Shown here piece by piece: positions 45,458 through 56,077 of a DNA stretch of 56,084 bases (its first letter is position 1; each line of letters starts with the position of its first letter). Below the pieces are notes generated by a model, which had not been told where the DNA came from, made no database searches, and saw nothing but the letters and a program-made list of their open reading frames with translations. Position numbers and translations under genes: made by a program. Source of the stretch: Candidatus Thiopontia autotrophica (GTDB taxonomy: Bacteria; Pseudomonadota; Gammaproteobacteria; GCF-002020875); NCBI GenBank assembly GCA_014384675.1, contig JACNFK010000017.1, forward strand, positions 1 to 56,084, in the 5' to 3' direction.

Positions 45458-46585
45458 CTATTGCTCCCCTGGAGACTCGATCACCACCTCTTCCAGATAT
45501 TCCATCTGCTGAATAGCGCCATCCAGATCAATCTGATCCGGGTTGTCGGTAGACTGCTCACTCAGTAGCTCCCATAGCTCATCTTGCTCATAGGTCACAC
45601 GAGAACCGTCACTGTCCTGAAAATAGGCGGCCCATGGAACAAACTTGGTCAACGGGAAGATCTGTCCAACCCGTGGTGAGATATCGATGTTGATCCCGGA
45701 GATAAAGAGCAGGCGCTTGCCATGATAGGCAGGATCCTGGGTGATGGTTCTGAAGGCGCGGTCAAATTCAACCTGTGAATTGATCTGTGCGGCAATCAGT
45801 GCCGGGGAGTTTGTAGTTACAATCTGTGGCATATAGGGTAGCAGATTTCTCTCCAGATGGTCGTGCCCCTCCTCTGCCTCCTGAATATTTCTCTCAAAAG
45901 AGAAGAGCTCTGCGCTCAATGCCGAACCAATTACCTGCGCCTCTCCCTCCTCCAGGAGTGAGAAACGCTCTGCAAAAGCGGCTGTTGCAAGAAACATCTT
46001 TGAGGTACTCAGTGCGCGCAGGATAAGATACTCCCCCTGCTCATCCTGTTGCACCATACTCTCCAGACACAGCACCAACCCCTCCTGGCGACGGCCATCA
46101 AGTAGCTGGTTGTCTATAGTTACCATAATCTCGCCATTACGCCGCTTCACCAGGATGTTTTCACAGGCAAAATGGTACTCGCTAAGATACCAGCTGGAGA
46201 CCCCGGCAATCTTGCCACAGTCGGAGGTAGACTCGCAGTGGCTGGTCTGTAGCCTACGATAACTACCAAACTGCTCTGTATCCGGGTCATAGCCAACGTG
46301 GCTAGCCTGAATAATTACCATATCCTGGCCATGGTGGGCATGAGGCCCGTGGCGGTCGGTTGCCACAATGCCCCCAACTCGCCCATGGTTGAATGGAAAG
46401 GTACCAAAGTGTTTGGCGATTAGAATGATGGGGAAGCCTTGGTTCTCATCCGAACAGAAGGCGCGAGAGGGCATAATCCTGCCTGGCTCAAACCCCAGCG
46501 AGAGGCAGAAATTATAGAGCCTGGGAATGAATTGACTATAGCGCGTCATGCGCTGCTCTAGCTGAAAATCTCCCACCGATCTCAT
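45458..46585 (-). CDS. LCIB-like (theta-type) carbonic anhydrase family protein
   Basis: A 375-aa soluble protein. Its N-terminal half resembles the limiting-CO2-inducible LCIB/LCIC family (PF18599), whose members include theta carbonic anhydrases with a beta-CA-like fold. Candidate zinc ligands occur in order: C44 with D46 in FCSDENQG, H96 in IIQASHVGYDP, and C123 in CESTSDCGKIAG. The stretch GRVGGIVATDRHG and the Arg/Ser-rich tract between H96 and C123 also fit the LCIB pattern. The C-terminal half (about 190-375) is acidic and less conserved. It lies 3 bp after hemW in the rph-rdgB-hemW direction and faces nhaD. A CO2/bicarbonate role is an inference from family. No signal peptide is present. 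Confidence 0.6.
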   Translation of the reverse strand: MRSVGDFQLEQRMTRYSQFIPRLYNFCLSLGFEPGRIMPSRAFCSDENQGFPIILIAKHFGTFPFNHGRVGGIVATDRHGPHAHHGQDMVIIQASHVGYDPDTEQFGSYRRLQTSHCESTSDCGKIAGVSSWYLSEYHFACENILVKRRNGEIMVTIDNQLLDGRRQEGLVLCLESMVQQDEQGEYLILRALSTSKMFLATAAFAERFSLLEEGEAQVIGSALSAELFSFERNIQEAEEGHDHLERNLLPYMPQIVTTNSPALIAAQINSQVEFDRAFRTITQDPAYHGKRLLFISGINIDISPRVGQIFPLTKFVPWAAYFQDSDGSRVTYEQDELWELLSEQSTDNPDQIDLDGAIQQMEYLEEVVIESPGEQ

Positions 46586-46588
46586 TCT

Positions 46589-47851
46589 CTATTCTCCATC
46601 TTGTTTAATATTCATAAATAGTGCCAGCAGGTCATTGAGAAACTCTCTTCCGTGGTCGGTTGCAACAACCTGCTCTCCGGTGCGTAACAGTAACCCCTCT
46701 CTGCACCCCTTTTCAACTGTTGACTCTACCCTATTCCAACTGCAACCGGTACGCTCCTCAAATTGCCTCACTGTAAACGGCTCATTTATCCGTAGTCTGT
46801 TCATCATAAACTCCAGCGGAAGATCATGTGCGGGCACAGTGTGGCGCTCTGACAACAGCCGCTCCGACCCCGCACCATCCATATAGCGCTGTGGGCTCTT
46901 CTGTCGTGATGAGCGAATAATGGCCCCATCTGCGGCCATGGTAATCTTGCTATGGGCCCCGGCCCCAATGCCGAGATAGTCCCCAAACCGCCAGTAGTTG
47001 AGGTTGTGGCGACACTCGCTCTGCTCTCTCGCATAGGCCGAGATCTCATACTGTTCAAGCCCCTCCTCCTGTAACAGCTGCTGCCCCTCCAGCTGCATCT
47101 CCCAGAGCTCCTCATCATCAGGGAGTGGTGGTGGCTGGTGACCGAATGGGGTGTTTGGCTCCATGGTGAGCTGATACCAGGAGAGGTGCTCCACGCCCAG
47201 CGCCACAGCCTGCTGCAGATCTCCCATCGCCTCCGCTCTACTCTGTTGCGGCAACCCAAACATCAGGTCCAGATTGATATTCTCAAATCCAGCCCCCCTT
47301 GCCATCTCAACTGCGGTAGCAGCATCCTCTCCATCATGAATTCGACCAATTGCCTCAAGCCTCCCATCATCAAAACTCTGGACCCCAATGGAAAGTCGAT
47401 TTACCCCTGCCTGCCGATATCCAGCAAAACGCTCTTGCTCCACTGCTCCTGGGTTAGCCTCCAGTGTAACCTCGGGCTCCGGGCCAAACGGCAGACGGGC
47501 ACGGATTCCAGACAACAGACGCTCTATCTCTTCAGCAGGAAAAAGGCTGGGGGTTCCTCCTCCAATAAAAATTGAGCGTACCGGTCGCCCCCAAACCCTG
47601 GGAAGCTCCCACTCCAGATCTAGCAACAACGCATCTACGTAGTGATCAAACGGCAGGGCATCTCCAGACGCATGTGAATTGAAATCACAATAGGGGCACT
47701 TCTGTAGACACCACGGCAGGTGGATGTAGAGCGAGAGCGGAATGACCGCAGTAAAGTTTAGCTCTGTAATAACTTGACCAGCCTCTTCAGCGCCTGCCCA
47801 CGGTGGCTCAGCCTGTTTTTCACCTCTGCAGGAAGCTCTGCCGAGCTGCAC
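46589..47851 (-). CDS. hemW: HemW heme chaperone (radical-SAM, coproporphyrinogen oxidase-like)
   Basis: HemW is a radical-SAM protein that binds heme and is thought to deliver it to respiratory enzymes; it lacks HemN activity. The Fe-S motif [13 protein letters not shown] follows [10 protein letters not shown]. Later segments are [32 protein letters not shown] and the HemN C-terminal domain. The start is unclear: the only standard codon before the domain is GTG 47851, which has a GGAG site but overlaps rdgB by 94 nt and adds about 36 residues. Family proteins start just before PLSLYIH, where only ATT codons (47770, 47743) exist. Size from GTG is 420 aa. Confidence 0.93.
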   Translation of the reverse strand: MQLGRASCRGEKQAEPPWAGAEEAGQVITELNFTAVIPLSLYIHLPWCLQKCPYCDFNSHASGDALPFDHYVDALLLDLEWELPRVWGRPVRSIFIGGGTPSLFPAEEIERLLSGIRARLPFGPEPEVTLEANPGAVEQERFAGYRQAGVNRLSIGVQSFDDGRLEAIGRIHDGEDAATAVEMARGAGFENINLDLMFGLPQQSRAEAMGDLQQAVALGVEHLSWYQLTMEPNTPFGHQPPPLPDDEELWEMQLEGQQLLQEEGLEQYEISAYAREQSECRHNLNYWRFGDYLGIGAGAHSKITMAADGAIIRSSRQKSPQRYMDGAGSERLLSERHTVPAHDLPLEFMMNRLRINEPFTVRQFEERTGCSWNRVESTVEKGCREGLLLRTGEQVVATDHGREFLNDLLALFMNIKQDGE

Positions 47852-48348
47852 CCCTGCTCCGGAACAAAAAAGATCGGGTCATAGCCAAAACCATTCTCGC
47901 CCTGAGGGGCAGTCAGAATACGCCCCTCCCAGCTCCCCTGGGCAATTAGTGGGGTTGGATCCTCTGCATGTTCCATGTAGACCATCAGACACTGAAAACG
48001 TGCACTACGCTGCCCCTCCGGCACCCCATCCAGCGCCCTCAACAGTTTCTGGTTGTTAGCTGGATCATTGCCGTCGGTTCCGGCATAACGGGCAGAGTAG
48101 ATGCCCGGTGCCCCCTTGAGATAGTCCACCTCCAGACCGGAATCATCGGCAATAGCAGGCAATCCGGTATGGGCTGCCGCATTGCGCGCCTTGAGAATAG
48201 CGTTCTCGACGAAGGTAAGGCCGGTCTCCTCTGCCTCTACTACACCGAACTCTGTCTGCGGTATCACCTCCATCTCAAAGTTGGCAAGCAGCTCACCCAG
48301 CTCTTTCACCTTTCCCTTGTTGCCGGTTGCCAATATGATTTTTTTCAC
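47758..48348 (-). CDS. rdgB: XTP/dITP diphosphatase RdgB
   Basis: RdgB hydrolyses non-canonical purine triphosphates (dITP, XTP) to keep them out of DNA. The 196-aa product begins [20 protein letters not shown], the nucleotide-binding signature. Conserved segments are [29 protein letters not shown] with the catalytic Asp, GIYSARYAG, and [14 protein letters not shown]. The ATG at 48348 overlaps the rph stop by 4 nt. hemW follows, its start probably inside the end of rdgB. The rph-rdgB-hemW order is a standard gammaproteobacterial arrangement. Confidence 0.97.
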   Translation of the reverse strand: MKKIILATGNKGKVKELGELLANFEMEVIPQTEFGVVEAEETGLTFVENAILKARNAAAHTGLPAIADDSGLEVDYLKGAPGIYSARYAGTDGNDPANNQKLLRALDGVPEGQRSARFQCLMVYMEHAEDPTPLIAQGSWEGRILTAPQGENGFGYDPIFFVPEQGCSSAELPAEVKNRLSHRGQALKRLVKLLQS

Positions 48349-49058
48349 GCCAGAGACTCTTGTTGATGGGCAATCAACTCACCAATCCCCTGCTGTGCCA
48401 GCGCCAACATCTGCTGCATCTCATCCATGCTGAAGGGGGCCTCCTCTGCCGTCCCCTGTACCTCGATGAACTGCCCTTTACTGTTCATTACCACATTCAT
48501 ATCTGTTTCAGCGTTGGAGTCCTCAGCATAATCGAGATCAAGAACAGGTGTGCCCTGGTAAACCCCAACCGATACTGATGCAATTGGTGTTGTAATGGGG
48601 TTCTGCTCAACAGCTCCCACCTCCATCAGGTGTTGGATCGCATCAGAGAGCGCCACAAAACCACCTGTAATGGATGCTGTGCGGGTACCTCCATCAGCCT
48701 GGATCACATCACAGTCAACCGTAATCATCTGTTCACCCAGCATCTTAAGGTCAACTGCTGCTCGCAGTGAGCGTCCGATCAGGCGCTGAATCTCCATGGT
48801 GCGGCCACCCTGCTTGCCCCGTGCCGCTTCGCGCCCCATACGGCTACCAGTCGAGCGTGGCAGCATACCGTACTCCGCAGTTACCCACCCCTTGCCTTTA
48901 CCTTTTAGCCAGCGTGGAACTCTATCCTCAACCGAGGCGGTACAGATTACCTTGGTCTCACCAAACTCCACCAACACCGAGCCCTCGGCATGCTTGGTGT
49001 AATTGCGGGTGATCTTGATCTCACGCATCTGATTAGGCTCTCTTTTACTGGGTCGCAT
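48345..49058 (-). CDS. rph: Ribonuclease PH
   Basis: RNase PH trims tRNA 3' ends phosphorolytically. The 237-aa protein starts [20 protein letters not shown]. Family motifs are [71 protein letters not shown] with the phosphate-binding Arg, and the C-terminal [19 protein letters not shown]. Full length, so it lacks the frameshift known from E. coli K-12. It is divergent from yicC (72 bp) and overlaps rdgB by 4 nt. Confidence 0.98.
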   Translation of the reverse strand: MRPSKREPNQMREIKITRNYTKHAEGSVLVEFGETKVICTASVEDRVPRWLKGKGKGWVTAEYGMLPRSTGSRMGREAARGKQGGRTMEIQRLIGRSLRAAVDLKMLGEQMITVDCDVIQADGGTRTASITGGFVALSDAIQHLMEVGAVEQNPITTPIASVSVGVYQGTPVLDLDYAEDSNAETDMNVVMNSKGQFIEVQGTAEEAPFSMDEMQQMLALAQQGIGELIAHQQESLA

Positions 49059-49130
49059 GGGTAAACTCCTTGTATACTTTCCATCTATTGAAACGACACA
49101 TTATCCGGTAATCGGAAGCAGGGTTCAAAA

Positions 49131-50613
<1,483 letters not shown>

Positions 50614-50667
50614 TTTATATAGAATTACCGCCCTTTTCGAGCTGAACACTGACTGGAGTAATTACTG

Positions 50668-50988
50668 ATGGCACGCATTACCGTAGAAGACTGCCTGGAC
50701 AAAATTGACAACCGCTTTGATATGACCCTGATTGCCGCAGAGCGTGCACGTCAGATCGCTATGGGTGGAGAACCTATGGTGCCGGTTGATAATGACAAAC
50801 CAACTGTAATTGCCCTGCGGGAAATAGCTGAAGGTCTCATTAATCGTGACATCCTTGACCAGATCAAAGAAGCTGCCGTCGCTGCTGATGAGGCTGCCGC
50901 AGAAGAGACGAGTGAGGCTGACGAGGAGGAGGCTTCTGCTGATACCGATGTCGCAACAGTTGCAGTTGCCAAAGACGAGGCGGCTTAA
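50668..50988 (+). CDS. rpoZ: RNA polymerase omega subunit
   Basis: Omega assists beta' folding and forms part of the ppGpp-binding site of RNA polymerase. The 106-aa product begins [19 protein letters not shown] and keeps [14 protein letters not shown]. The C-terminal third (about residues 70-106) is an Ala/Glu/Asp-rich acidic tail, a little longer than in E. coli (91 aa). It lies between gmk (54 bp) and spoT (21 bp), whose products make and degrade ppGpp precursors. Confidence 0.97.
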   Translation: MARITVEDCLDKIDNRFDMTLIAAERARQIAMGGEPMVPVDNDKPTVIALREIAEGLINRDILDQIKEAAVAADEAAAEETSEADEEEASADTDVATVAVAKDEAA

Positions 50989-51009
50989 CGCTTACACTTC
51001 TCTTCTATC

Positions 51010-53217
51010 ATGTTTCTGATCAGTGATCTTGTCTCCCTCCTGGAGAGCTATCTTGATCAGAAGCAGGTTAATGAAATCTATGAGGCCTATCTCTTCTCTG
51101 CAGAGGCCCACGACGGACAACACCGCGTAAGTGGTGAACCTTACATATATCACCCCATTGAGGTTGCTCGCATTTTGGCAGAGATGCGAATTGACCATAC
51201 CACCATCATCGCAGCGCTACTACATGATGTACTGGAAGATACCAACCACTCCCGAAAAGAGCTGACTGAAAAGTTTGGTGAAGAGATCACGGCACTAGTG
51301 GATGGAGTCAGTAAACTGACCCGCATGCAGATGGAGAGCCCGCAACATGCGCAGGCAGAAAATTTCCGCAAGATGATGCTGGCGATGACCAGAGACATCA
51401 GGGTTATCCTGATAAAGCTTGCTGACCGCCTCCACAATATGCGGACTCTTGATGGAATGAAAGCATACAAGCGCCGCCGTATTGCCCAGGAGACTCTGGA
51501 GATTCACGTTCCCATCGCTCATAGACTGGGAATGAACAAGGTTGCTACCGAACTAAAGAATCTCGGATTCTCAAACCTCTACCCCATGCGGGCGCGTGTT
51601 CTTGACAAAGCAGTAAGTCAGGCTCGCGGTAATCGCAAGGAGGTGCTTGATACCATCGAGACCACAATTCGCCAACGCCTGCTAGATACTAATCTGGATG
51701 CTGAGATAGCTGGACGAGAGAAACATCTCTACAGTCTATATAAAAAGATGAAGGATCAGCGCCTCCCCTTCAGTAAAATCTTTGATGTCTACGCATTTAG
51801 AATAGTTGTCTCATCAGTAGAGGAGTGCTATCAGGTGCTTGGCATTGTCCACAGCATTTATAAACCGGTTCCTGGCAAGTTCAAGGATTACATCGCAATT
51901 CCAAAGGCTAATGGCTACCAGTCACTCCACACCGTACTGTTTGGGCCACACGGTATCCCGGTAGAGATTCAGATTCGTACCCAGGAAATGCACACCATAT
52001 CCGAGGAGGGTATTGCTGCCCACTGGGAGTACAAAGAGAGTGATACATCCAATATCACTAACACCGAGAAACGGGCCCGGCAGTGGCTGCAGGACCTTTT
52101 GGATCTGCAAAAAAATACCGGTGACTCCATAGAATTTCTTGAGAGCGTCAAAATTGACCTTTTCCCTGATGAGGTCTACGTGTTTACCCCCAAGGGAAAG
52201 ATCATGGCGTTTCCTCGTGGTGCAACAACCCTTGATTTCGCCTACCGAATTCATACAGAAGTTGGAAACCATGCAATAGCTGCCGTAGTAAATCACAAGA
52301 CAGTGCCTCTTAGTAGCCAACTCTTCAACGGACAGACTGTCGAGATCACTACATCACCCGATGCCAGACCAAATCCTGGTTGGCTACAGTTTGTAACTAC
52401 TGGCAAAGCGCGCAGCAACATACGCCACTATCTTAAAAACCTGCAGCAGGATGAGGCTGTAAGGCTAGGTGAAAAACTGTTACTCAAGGCACTCTCCAGA
52501 CACAATATATCCAGGAAGCGTTTCAAGAAGATGGAGATCACCTCTCTACTGGAGAAGCTGCAGCTCGAAGACACGGATGCGCTCTATAACGAAATTGGCA
52601 TGGGTCAGAGAATGGCTGATCTAGTGGCTGGAAACCTGGTGCAGTACAAAACCAAAGAGCCCCAAAGCGACACAAAACATCCGAAGCAGAAAGGCAGGAT
52701 GGCTGCGCTGTGGAATCCTCTCTCAAGGTTCTCCCCTCTTCTCAAAAGAAGAGGCAAAAACCATGATGACCAACGCCCCCTGATGATCCGGGGAACAGAG
52801 GGGATGGTGGTTCACTTTGCAAAATGTTGTCGCCCTATCCCTGGTGATCCTATTATTGGTCACATCAGCGCCGGCAAGGGGCTGGTTATTCACCGTAACG
52901 ACTGTAAAAATGTATCCAATCTGCAGAGCCACCCTGAGCAGTGGGTAACCGTGGAGTGGTCCAAGAAAAGTGAACGGGATCTGCCTGCAGTAATCAGGGT
53001 TGATGTCACCAACAAACCTGGGGTACTGGCCACTGTTGCGGCAACCATCTCGGAGATGGGCTCTAATATCGATAATGTCACATTGGATGATCAGGACGGA
53101 CGAACCAATGCCATCACCTTTATTATTCGTGTAACCGACAGAAAGCATCTCGCTTCAATTATCCGCAAGATCAAAAAATTGCAGCCGGTTACCACCATTC
53201 AGAGAATCAATGGATAA
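51010..53217 (+). CDS. spoT: Bifunctional (p)ppGpp synthetase/hydrolase SpoT
   Basis: RelA/SpoT homologue of 735 aa with both activities likely. The HD hydrolase domain is at residues 30-150 (HPIEVARILAEMRID, ALLHDVLEDT, IKLADRLHNMRTLDGM). The synthetase domain (about 230-345) has REKHLYSLYKKMK, DVYAFRIVVSS and YQSLHTVLFGPHG. A TGS domain (about 385-445, VYVFTPKGKIMAFPRGATTLD) and a helical region follow, and the C-terminal ACT domain is at about 650-735 (VIRVDVTNKPGVLATVAATI). A basic linker (about 560-590) precedes the zinc-finger-like CCRPIPGD. Start ATG 51010. ridA follows by 18 bp. Confidence 0.96.
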   Translation: MFLISDLVSLLESYLDQKQVNEIYEAYLFSAEAHDGQHRVSGEPYIYHPIEVARILAEMRIDHTTIIAALLHDVLEDTNHSRKELTEKFGEEITALVDGVSKLTRMQMESPQHAQAENFRKMMLAMTRDIRVILIKLADRLHNMRTLDGMKAYKRRRIAQETLEIHVPIAHRLGMNKVATELKNLGFSNLYPMRARVLDKAVSQARGNRKEVLDTIETTIRQRLLDTNLDAEIAGREKHLYSLYKKMKDQRLPFSKIFDVYAFRIVVSSVEECYQVLGIVHSIYKPVPGKFKDYIAIPKANGYQSLHTVLFGPHGIPVEIQIRTQEMHTISEEGIAAHWEYKESDTSNITNTEKRARQWLQDLLDLQKNTGDSIEFLESVKIDLFPDEVYVFTPKGKIMAFPRGATTLDFAYRIHTEVGNHAIAAVVNHKTVPLSSQLFNGQTVEITTSPDARPNPGWLQFVTTGKARSNIRHYLKNLQQDEAVRLGEKLLLKALSRHNISRKRFKKMEITSLLEKLQLEDTDALYNEIGMGQRMADLVAGNLVQYKTKEPQSDTKHPKQKGRMAALWNPLSRFSPLLKRRGKNHDDQRPLMIRGTEGMVVHFAKCCRPIPGDPIIGHISAGKGLVIHRNDCKNVSNLQSHPEQWVTVEWSKKSERDLPAVIRVDVTNKPGVLATVAATISEMGSNIDNVTLDDQDGRTNAITFIIRVTDRKHLASIIRKIKKLQPVTTIQRING

Positions 53218-53235
53218 AACTCGAGAAAATAGACC

Positions 53236-53628
53236 ATGACAAACAACAAACCACAGACAATTCAAACCGACCAGGCACCACAGGCTATCGGCACCTATTC
53301 ACAGGCAGTGCGTACAGGAGAGACCGTCTACCTATCAGGACAGATTCCACTGATACCAGAGACTATGGCAATGGTTGAGGGAGATATGGAGGCACAAATT
53401 GTCCGCGTATTTGACAATCTCACCGCTGTTGCAGAGGCTGCTGGAGGCTCACTAGCCGATATCGTTAAACTTAATATCTTTCTCACCGACCTGAGCCATT
53501 TCCCACTAGTTAACGAGGTAATGGCACGCTACTTCAATACTCCCTACCCTGCACGTGCAGCTGTTGGGGTTGCGGCGCTTCCAAAAGCTGCCGGGGTAGA
53601 GATGGACGGAGTAATGGTGCTGAGCTAG
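53236..53628 (+). CDS. ridA: 2-iminobutanoate/2-iminopropanoate deaminase RidA
   Basis: RidA (YjgF/UK114 family) hydrolyses reactive enamine/imine intermediates released by PLP enzymes such as threonine dehydratase. The 130-aa protein has the family segments [39 protein letters not shown] and the catalytic Arg in [20 protein letters not shown]. The trimeric barrel length is normal. It sits in the spoT-ridA-recG order that is widespread among gammaproteobacteria, 18 bp after spoT and 9 bp before recG. Confidence 0.97.
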   Translation: MTNNKPQTIQTDQAPQAIGTYSQAVRTGETVYLSGQIPLIPETMAMVEGDMEAQIVRVFDNLTAVAEAAGGSLADIVKLNIFLTDLSHFPLVNEVMARYFNTPYPARAAVGVAALPKAAGVEMDGVMVLS

Positions 53629-53637
53629 CAACCTACA

Positions 53638-55689
53638 TTGCCTGCCGTCTCCACACTAAAGGGGGTTGGTCCTCAACTCTCGAAAAGATTAGAGAAGCTA
53701 CAGATACGTGAAGTAGCAGATCTACTGTTCCATCTTCCTCTTCGCTATCAGGACAAAACCAAAATAGCCCCAATCTCTTCACTGCAACCAGGTGATGAGA
53801 GATTAATTGAGGGGGTCATTCAGGGGTGTGCCGTACGTTTTGGCAAACGCCGCTCCCTGCTCTGCACAATTGCAGGCCAGAACAGCACTCTTACCATTCG
53901 TCTTTTCCATTTCAACAAACAACAACAGATAGCCCTGAAAGAGGGTACTTCTGTTCGCTGTTTTGGAGAGATACGCCGGGGCCCATCCGGGCTTGAAATG
54001 GTTCATCCGGAATACAGGATTATTCACCCAGACAGGCCTGCCCCTGAACTTGAAAAAAACCTGACCCCCATATACCCGGCAACCGATGGGGTTCGACAAC
54101 GTACCCTGCTCTCCATAACGACGCAGGCACTTGTACGAGCTCTCCCGTTGGTTGTAGAGCTACTACCGGATATTTCACCTCTACAACATATGCCATCGCT
54201 GCAGGTGGCTCTGCAGACGCTACATCGGCCCACCGCAGAGACTCTTGCGGCACTGCCGCTATGCCGTGAACGCATTGCCTTTGAAGAGCTTCTTGCCCAC
54301 CACTTAAGTCTTCAACAGCTACGTGGCCATTACAGACAAGATCATGCCTTCGCGCTATCAACAGAGAGAAGAGTGGTGGATAGTTTTATAGAACAGCTTC
54401 CATTCTCTCTGACAAATGCACAGCAACGTGCAATCAGTGAAATTTTTCTGGACTTGCAACAACCGCATCCCATGCAGCGGCTACTCCAGGGAGACGTAGG
54501 CTCTGGAAAAACCATTGTGGCCATCTGTGCCGCACTGCATGTAACCGAATCCGGATTTCAGACCGCTCTGATGGCACCAACAGAGCTATTGGCAAGACAA
54601 CACCACAACAACATCTGTAGCCTGTTAGAGCCACTGGATATATCTACAGGATTTCTCTCGGGCAGCATGAACACAAAGGATAGAGCTGAGGTTACTGACA
54701 AAGTGATTAGTGGCAAAACCTCAATTGTTGTGGGAACACATGCACTGTTCCAGAAAACTATTCAATTCAGAAACCTTGCACTAATCATCATTGATGAGCA
54801 GCATCGCTTTGGGGTTGGGCAGAGACAGGCCCTGCAACAGAAAGGTGTTGATGAGATCACCAGTCCTCATCAGCTAATCATGACCGCAACTCCAATCCCC
54901 CGCACCCTGGCCATGACCTTCTACGCGGATCTTGACAGCACTGTTATTGATGAGCTCCCGCCCGGACGTACTCCCATTAAAACTGTCACCATTCCTGAAT
55001 TCCGTCGAGACGAGGTGCTGGAACGGGTACATGCAAACTGCAAACAGGGCCGTCAGGCCTACTGGGTGTGCCCGCTTATAGAGGAGTCAGAGGTATTACA
55101 GTGCCAGGCAGCTTCGGAAAGCGCCAAAGAGATACAGCAGCGATTCCCCGACCTTTCAGTTGGGCTGGTACATGGGCGCATGCCGCCAGCTGAAAAAGAT
55201 AAGGTTATGGGTAACTTCCATAAAGGAGATGTGCATATTTTGGTAGCAACAACCGTTATCGAGGTTGGGGTAGATGTGCCCAATGCCAGCTTGATGATTA
55301 TCGAGAATGCTGAACGGCTAGGCCTATCCCAACTCCACCAACTCAGAGGAAGAGTAGGACGTGGGGCCATCGCCAGCAGCTGTCTGTTAATGTACCGAGC
55401 ACCCCTTAGTAAAATTGCGACAGAGCGACTACAGACAATTCGGGAAAGCAGTGATGGGTTTGAGATCGCGCGCAAAGACCTGGAGATGCGTGGGCCCGGA
55501 GAGCTTCTGGGACGACGACAAACCGGAACACCTCAACTACGCATGGCTGACCTGGTACGTGATCAACACCTGATTCCAATGGTAGAAGATATTGCCAGGC
55601 AGATGCTACAAAACAGCCCTCAGGACAAGATAACCAGACTGATTAAACGCTGGATTCCTGATGCAGAGCGGTATCGCTCGACTGGTTAA
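53638..55689 (+). CDS. recG: ATP-dependent DNA helicase RecG
   Basis: RecG remodels stalled forks and Holliday junctions. The 683-aa protein starts at TTG 53638 (MPAVSTLKGVGPQLSKRLE), the family N-terminus. The wedge/OB domain occupies about residues 60-160, Walker A QGDVGSGKTIVA about 282-291, and the DEQH box in LIIIDEQHRFGVGQRQAL. Motif VI is LHQLRGRVGRG. The C-terminal RWIPDAERYRSTG corresponds to the RWMPETERY ending of E. coli RecG, so the protein is complete. Its TAA stop (55687-55689) is immediately followed by the integron cassette boundary. Confidence 0.97.
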   Translation: MPAVSTLKGVGPQLSKRLEKLQIREVADLLFHLPLRYQDKTKIAPISSLQPGDERLIEGVIQGCAVRFGKRRSLLCTIAGQNSTLTIRLFHFNKQQQIALKEGTSVRCFGEIRRGPSGLEMVHPEYRIIHPDRPAPELEKNLTPIYPATDGVRQRTLLSITTQALVRALPLVVELLPDISPLQHMPSLQVALQTLHRPTAETLAALPLCRERIAFEELLAHHLSLQQLRGHYRQDHAFALSTERRVVDSFIEQLPFSLTNAQQRAISEIFLDLQQPHPMQRLLQGDVGSGKTIVAICAALHVTESGFQTALMAPTELLARQHHNNICSLLEPLDISTGFLSGSMNTKDRAEVTDKVISGKTSIVVGTHALFQKTIQFRNLALIIIDEQHRFGVGQRQALQQKGVDEITSPHQLIMTATPIPRTLAMTFYADLDSTVIDELPPGRTPIKTVTIPEFRRDEVLERVHANCKQGRQAYWVCPLIEESEVLQCQAASESAKEIQQRFPDLSVGLVHGRMPPAEKDKVMGNFHKGDVHILVATTVIEVGVDVPNASLMIIENAERLGLSQLHQLRGRVGRGAIASSCLLMYRAPLSKIATERLQTIRESSDGFEIARKDLEMRGPGELLGRRQTGTPQLRMADLVRDQHLIPMVEDIARQMLQNSPQDKITRLIKRWIPDAERYRSTG

Positions 55690-55771
55690 CGTCGCAAATC
55701 ACCGGCGGTAAAAGGGAGAGCGAGGAACGAGCGGCGCTTTTTGCTGTCCGTGTGAATTTGCCTTGTTAGGC
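55684..55771 (-). other. attC recombination site of an integron cassette
   Basis: Read on the minus strand this is an 88-bp imperfect inverted repeat with attC architecture: R'' GCCTAAC (55771-55765), L'' GCAAATTCAC, a central variable part, L' GTGATTTGC, and R' GTTAACC (55690-55684). R'' fits RYYYAAC exactly. L'' and L' are complementary apart from one extra base, the extrahelical base typical of attC. The R' core keeps the G/TT cut site. Its last four bases AACC differ from the RRRY consensus, as expected if they belong to the flanking recG end and not to a further cassette. Confidence 0.8.
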
Positions 55772-56022
55772 TATCGCGACCAATCGCTGACGTTCAAGTT
55801 TCCTCCAGAGACATCTGCCTGGCTGCCACCTGAACCACTGCAAATGATAACTTCTGTAGGATTGCTTAAAGCAATACAGCAGAATTTTCCATTATCTTGT
55901 TGGATATTGGTTGAGAGAAGACGTTTGCTATTCATTTGTTGCCATTCCTCCATGGTATTGTATAACTCTTTCATAGAATTACTTTCAAAATAGAGCAAGT
56001 TGTGTTTATTTGCGTCAATCAT
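55771..56022 (-). CDS. Cassette-encoded hypothetical protein
   Basis: An 83-aa product that I cannot assign. It starts MIDANKHNLLYFESNSMKEL at ATG 56022 with a strong GAGGAG site 7 nt upstream. The middle contains FCCIALSNPTEVIICSG, with a vicinal Cys pair, and the C-terminus is Gly/Ser/Asn-rich. No signal peptide or membrane helix is seen. The stop TAG (55771-55773) abuts the attC R'' box, as in most gene cassettes. Composition is more AT-rich than the neighbouring genes. Cassette products are often toxin-antitoxin, resistance or orphan proteins; nothing here picks one. A lone -10 (TATAAT) in the leader may give it its own weak promoter. Confidence 0.78.
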   Translation of the reverse strand: MIDANKHNLLYFESNSMKELYNTMEEWQQMNSKRLLSTNIQQDNGKFCCIALSNPTEVIICSGSGGSQADVSGGNLNVSDWSR

Positions 56023-56055
56023 GATTTCTCCTCAATTATCGTGAATCTTGTGTCT

Positions 56056-56061
56056 ATTATA
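56056..56061 (-). promoter_or_regulatory. Possible cassette-borne -10 element
   Basis: A perfect TATAAT on the minus strand lies 34 nt before the cassette ORF start. The -35 region falls on the GTTAGG of the recombination core and is a poor match, so promoter strength is uncertain. Confidence 0.4.
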
Positions 56062-56077
56062 ATCGTACGTTCGCTTT

